From Paraburkholderia phosphatilytica (lineage in GTDB: Bacteria > Pseudomonadota > Gammaproteobacteria > Burkholderiales > Burkholderiaceae), in assembly GCF_003443895.1 (NCBI RefSeq), contig NZ_QQOA01000002.1, forward strand, positions 186,001-250,000: 64,000 bases of DNA. The letters run 5' to 3'. The stretch's first letter is position 1. Every line of letters starts with the position of its first letter. The notes below the pieces were generated by a model, which had not been told where the DNA came from, ran no database searches, and worked only from the letters and a program-made list of their open reading frames with translations. Below are positions 63,267 to 64,000 of the stretch, piece by piece. The translations under genes and the position numbers were made by a program.

Positions 63267-64000
63267 ATGTCGACCACCCTCACCCGGCGCGACTTCCTGC
63301 GCCTCGCCGCGGCCGGCGGCGGCGCCGCGTTCGCGTCGGCGCTGCCCGGCTGGGCCACGGCTGCCACCAACCATGCCGACGACTTCTTCTTCGTGCAGCT
63401 GTCGGACGCGCACTGGGGCTTCGAAGGCCCGGCGATCAATCCGGACGCGAAAGGCACGCTGCCGAAGGCCGTCGCCGCGGTCAACGCGCTGCCGCAGAAG
63501 CCCGACTTCGTGATCTTCACCGGCGACCTGACCCACACCACCGACGACCCCACGGTGCGCCGCGCGCGCATGCACGAGTTCCAGTCGATCGTCGCGAAGC
63601 TGGAGGTGGCGCCGCTGCATCTGATGCCCGGCGAGCACGACGCGAGTCTCGACAACGGCGCCGCGTTCCAGGAGATTTTCGGCCCGACGCACTACACGTT
63701 CGATCACAAGGGCATCCACTTCATCGTGATCGACAATGTGTCGGACCCGGCCGGCCGCGTCGGCCAGACGCAGCTCGCGTGGCTCGCCGACGATCTCGCG
63801 AAGCAGCCGAAGGAGCAGCGCATCGTCGTGTTCACGCACCGGCCGCTGTTCGATCTCGCGCCGCAATGGGACTGGGCGACGCGCGACGGCGCCGACGTGA
63901 TCGCGCAACTGCAGCCGTATCAGAACGTGACGGTGTTCTACGGCCACATCCATCAGGAGCTGCACACCACCACCGGCCACATCGCGCATCACGCGGCGCG
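63267..64000 (+). CDS. Tat-exported metallophosphoesterase, 3' end outside window
   Basis: 244 codons visible. The Tat signal TRRDFLRLAAAGGGAAFA (residues 6-23) starts the protein. Metallophosphatase motifs are QLSDAHWG (Asp-x-His), FTGDLTH (GDxx), GEHDASL (in place of GNHD), FTHRPLFD and GHIHQE. Calcineurin-like fold, probably periplasmic; substrate unknown. AAAGGAG precedes the ATG by 6 nt. It is divergent from the ECF operon and carries a matching promoter. Only the end is missing. Confidence 0.9.
   Translation, partial: MSTTLTRRDFLRLAAAGGGAAFASALPGWATAATNHADDFFFVQLSDAHWGFEGPAINPDAKGTLPKAVAAVNALPQKPDFVIFTGDLTHTTDDPTVRRARMHEFQSIVAKLEVAPLHLMPGEHDASLDNGAAFQEIFGPTHYTFDHKGIHFIVIDNVSDPAGRVGQTQLAWLADDLAKQPKEQRIVVFTHRPLFDLAPQWDWATRDGADVIAQLQPYQNVTVFYGHIHQELHTTTGHIAHHAA

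Overview
The window is high-GC, densely coded chromosomal DNA of a betaproteobacterium. Gene content and order point to Burkholderiaceae, most likely Burkholderia sensu lato (Burkholderia, Paraburkholderia or a close relative). The pointers are surE-pcm, ffs upstream of dnaX-ybaB-recR, trxA-rho, alaC-hom-thrC-moeA-moaD-moaE, a complete L-Ara4N (arn) cluster with a split ArnA, and rpsF-priB-rpsR-rplI next to dnaB. Nearly everything looks like core genome. I saw no tRNA, rRNA, insertion sequence, prophage or CRISPR array.

Layout. 1-8.1 kb: pcm and surE, a quinone oxidoreductase, a CoA transferase, the recR-ybaB-dnaX group and the SRP RNA gene. 8.5-11.8 kb: trxA, rho, mtfA and rpmE2. 11.9-16.5 kb: a 13-bp minisatellite, a GT39-type glycosyltransferase with a MATE transporter, and a MerR regulator overlapping a carboxymuconolactone-decarboxylase-family gene. 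16.6-25.1 kb: a 2046-residue bacterial alpha-2-macroglobulin with its usual partner pbpC. 25.3-28.4 kb: a helix-hairpin-helix protein, a YidB-like protein and a hipBA toxin-antitoxin module with three phased operators. 28.5-32.1 kb: clpB under a sigma32 promoter and a truncated haemoglobin. 32.1-38.5 kb: molybdopterin genes and threonine/alanine synthesis. 38.9-47.4 kb: an Mth938-like protein and the arn lipid A modification cluster. 47.5-56.8 kb: bcp, a PIN-PhoH ATPase, a HAD-UbiA fusion with GtrA, an NlpC/P60 lipoprotein, an SDR-fold protein and a phosphate transporter pair. 56.9-61.2 kb: dnaB carrying an intein, and the rpsF operon. 61.3-64 kb: an ECF sigma/anti-sigma pair divergent from a Tat-exported metallophosphoesterase.

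The most notable observations are four. (1) An intein inside the Walker A loop of DnaB starts with Ala and carries the Trp-Cys-Thr residues of mechanistic class 3 inteins, plus two LAGLIDADG motifs. (2) Three copies of GGAATAA[A/C]-N13-CGGT lie between the ECF sigma operon and the divergent phosphoesterase, probably the sigma factor's own promoters. (3) Three hipBA operator boxes are spaced 50-51 bp centre to centre, one of them a perfect 28-bp palindrome over the -35 box. (4) A fused HAD-UbiA prenyltransferase sits next to a GtrA flippase-like gene and may make a polyprenyl-phosphate pentose. Coordinates come from reading frames and manual counting; small non-coding sites may be off by a base.
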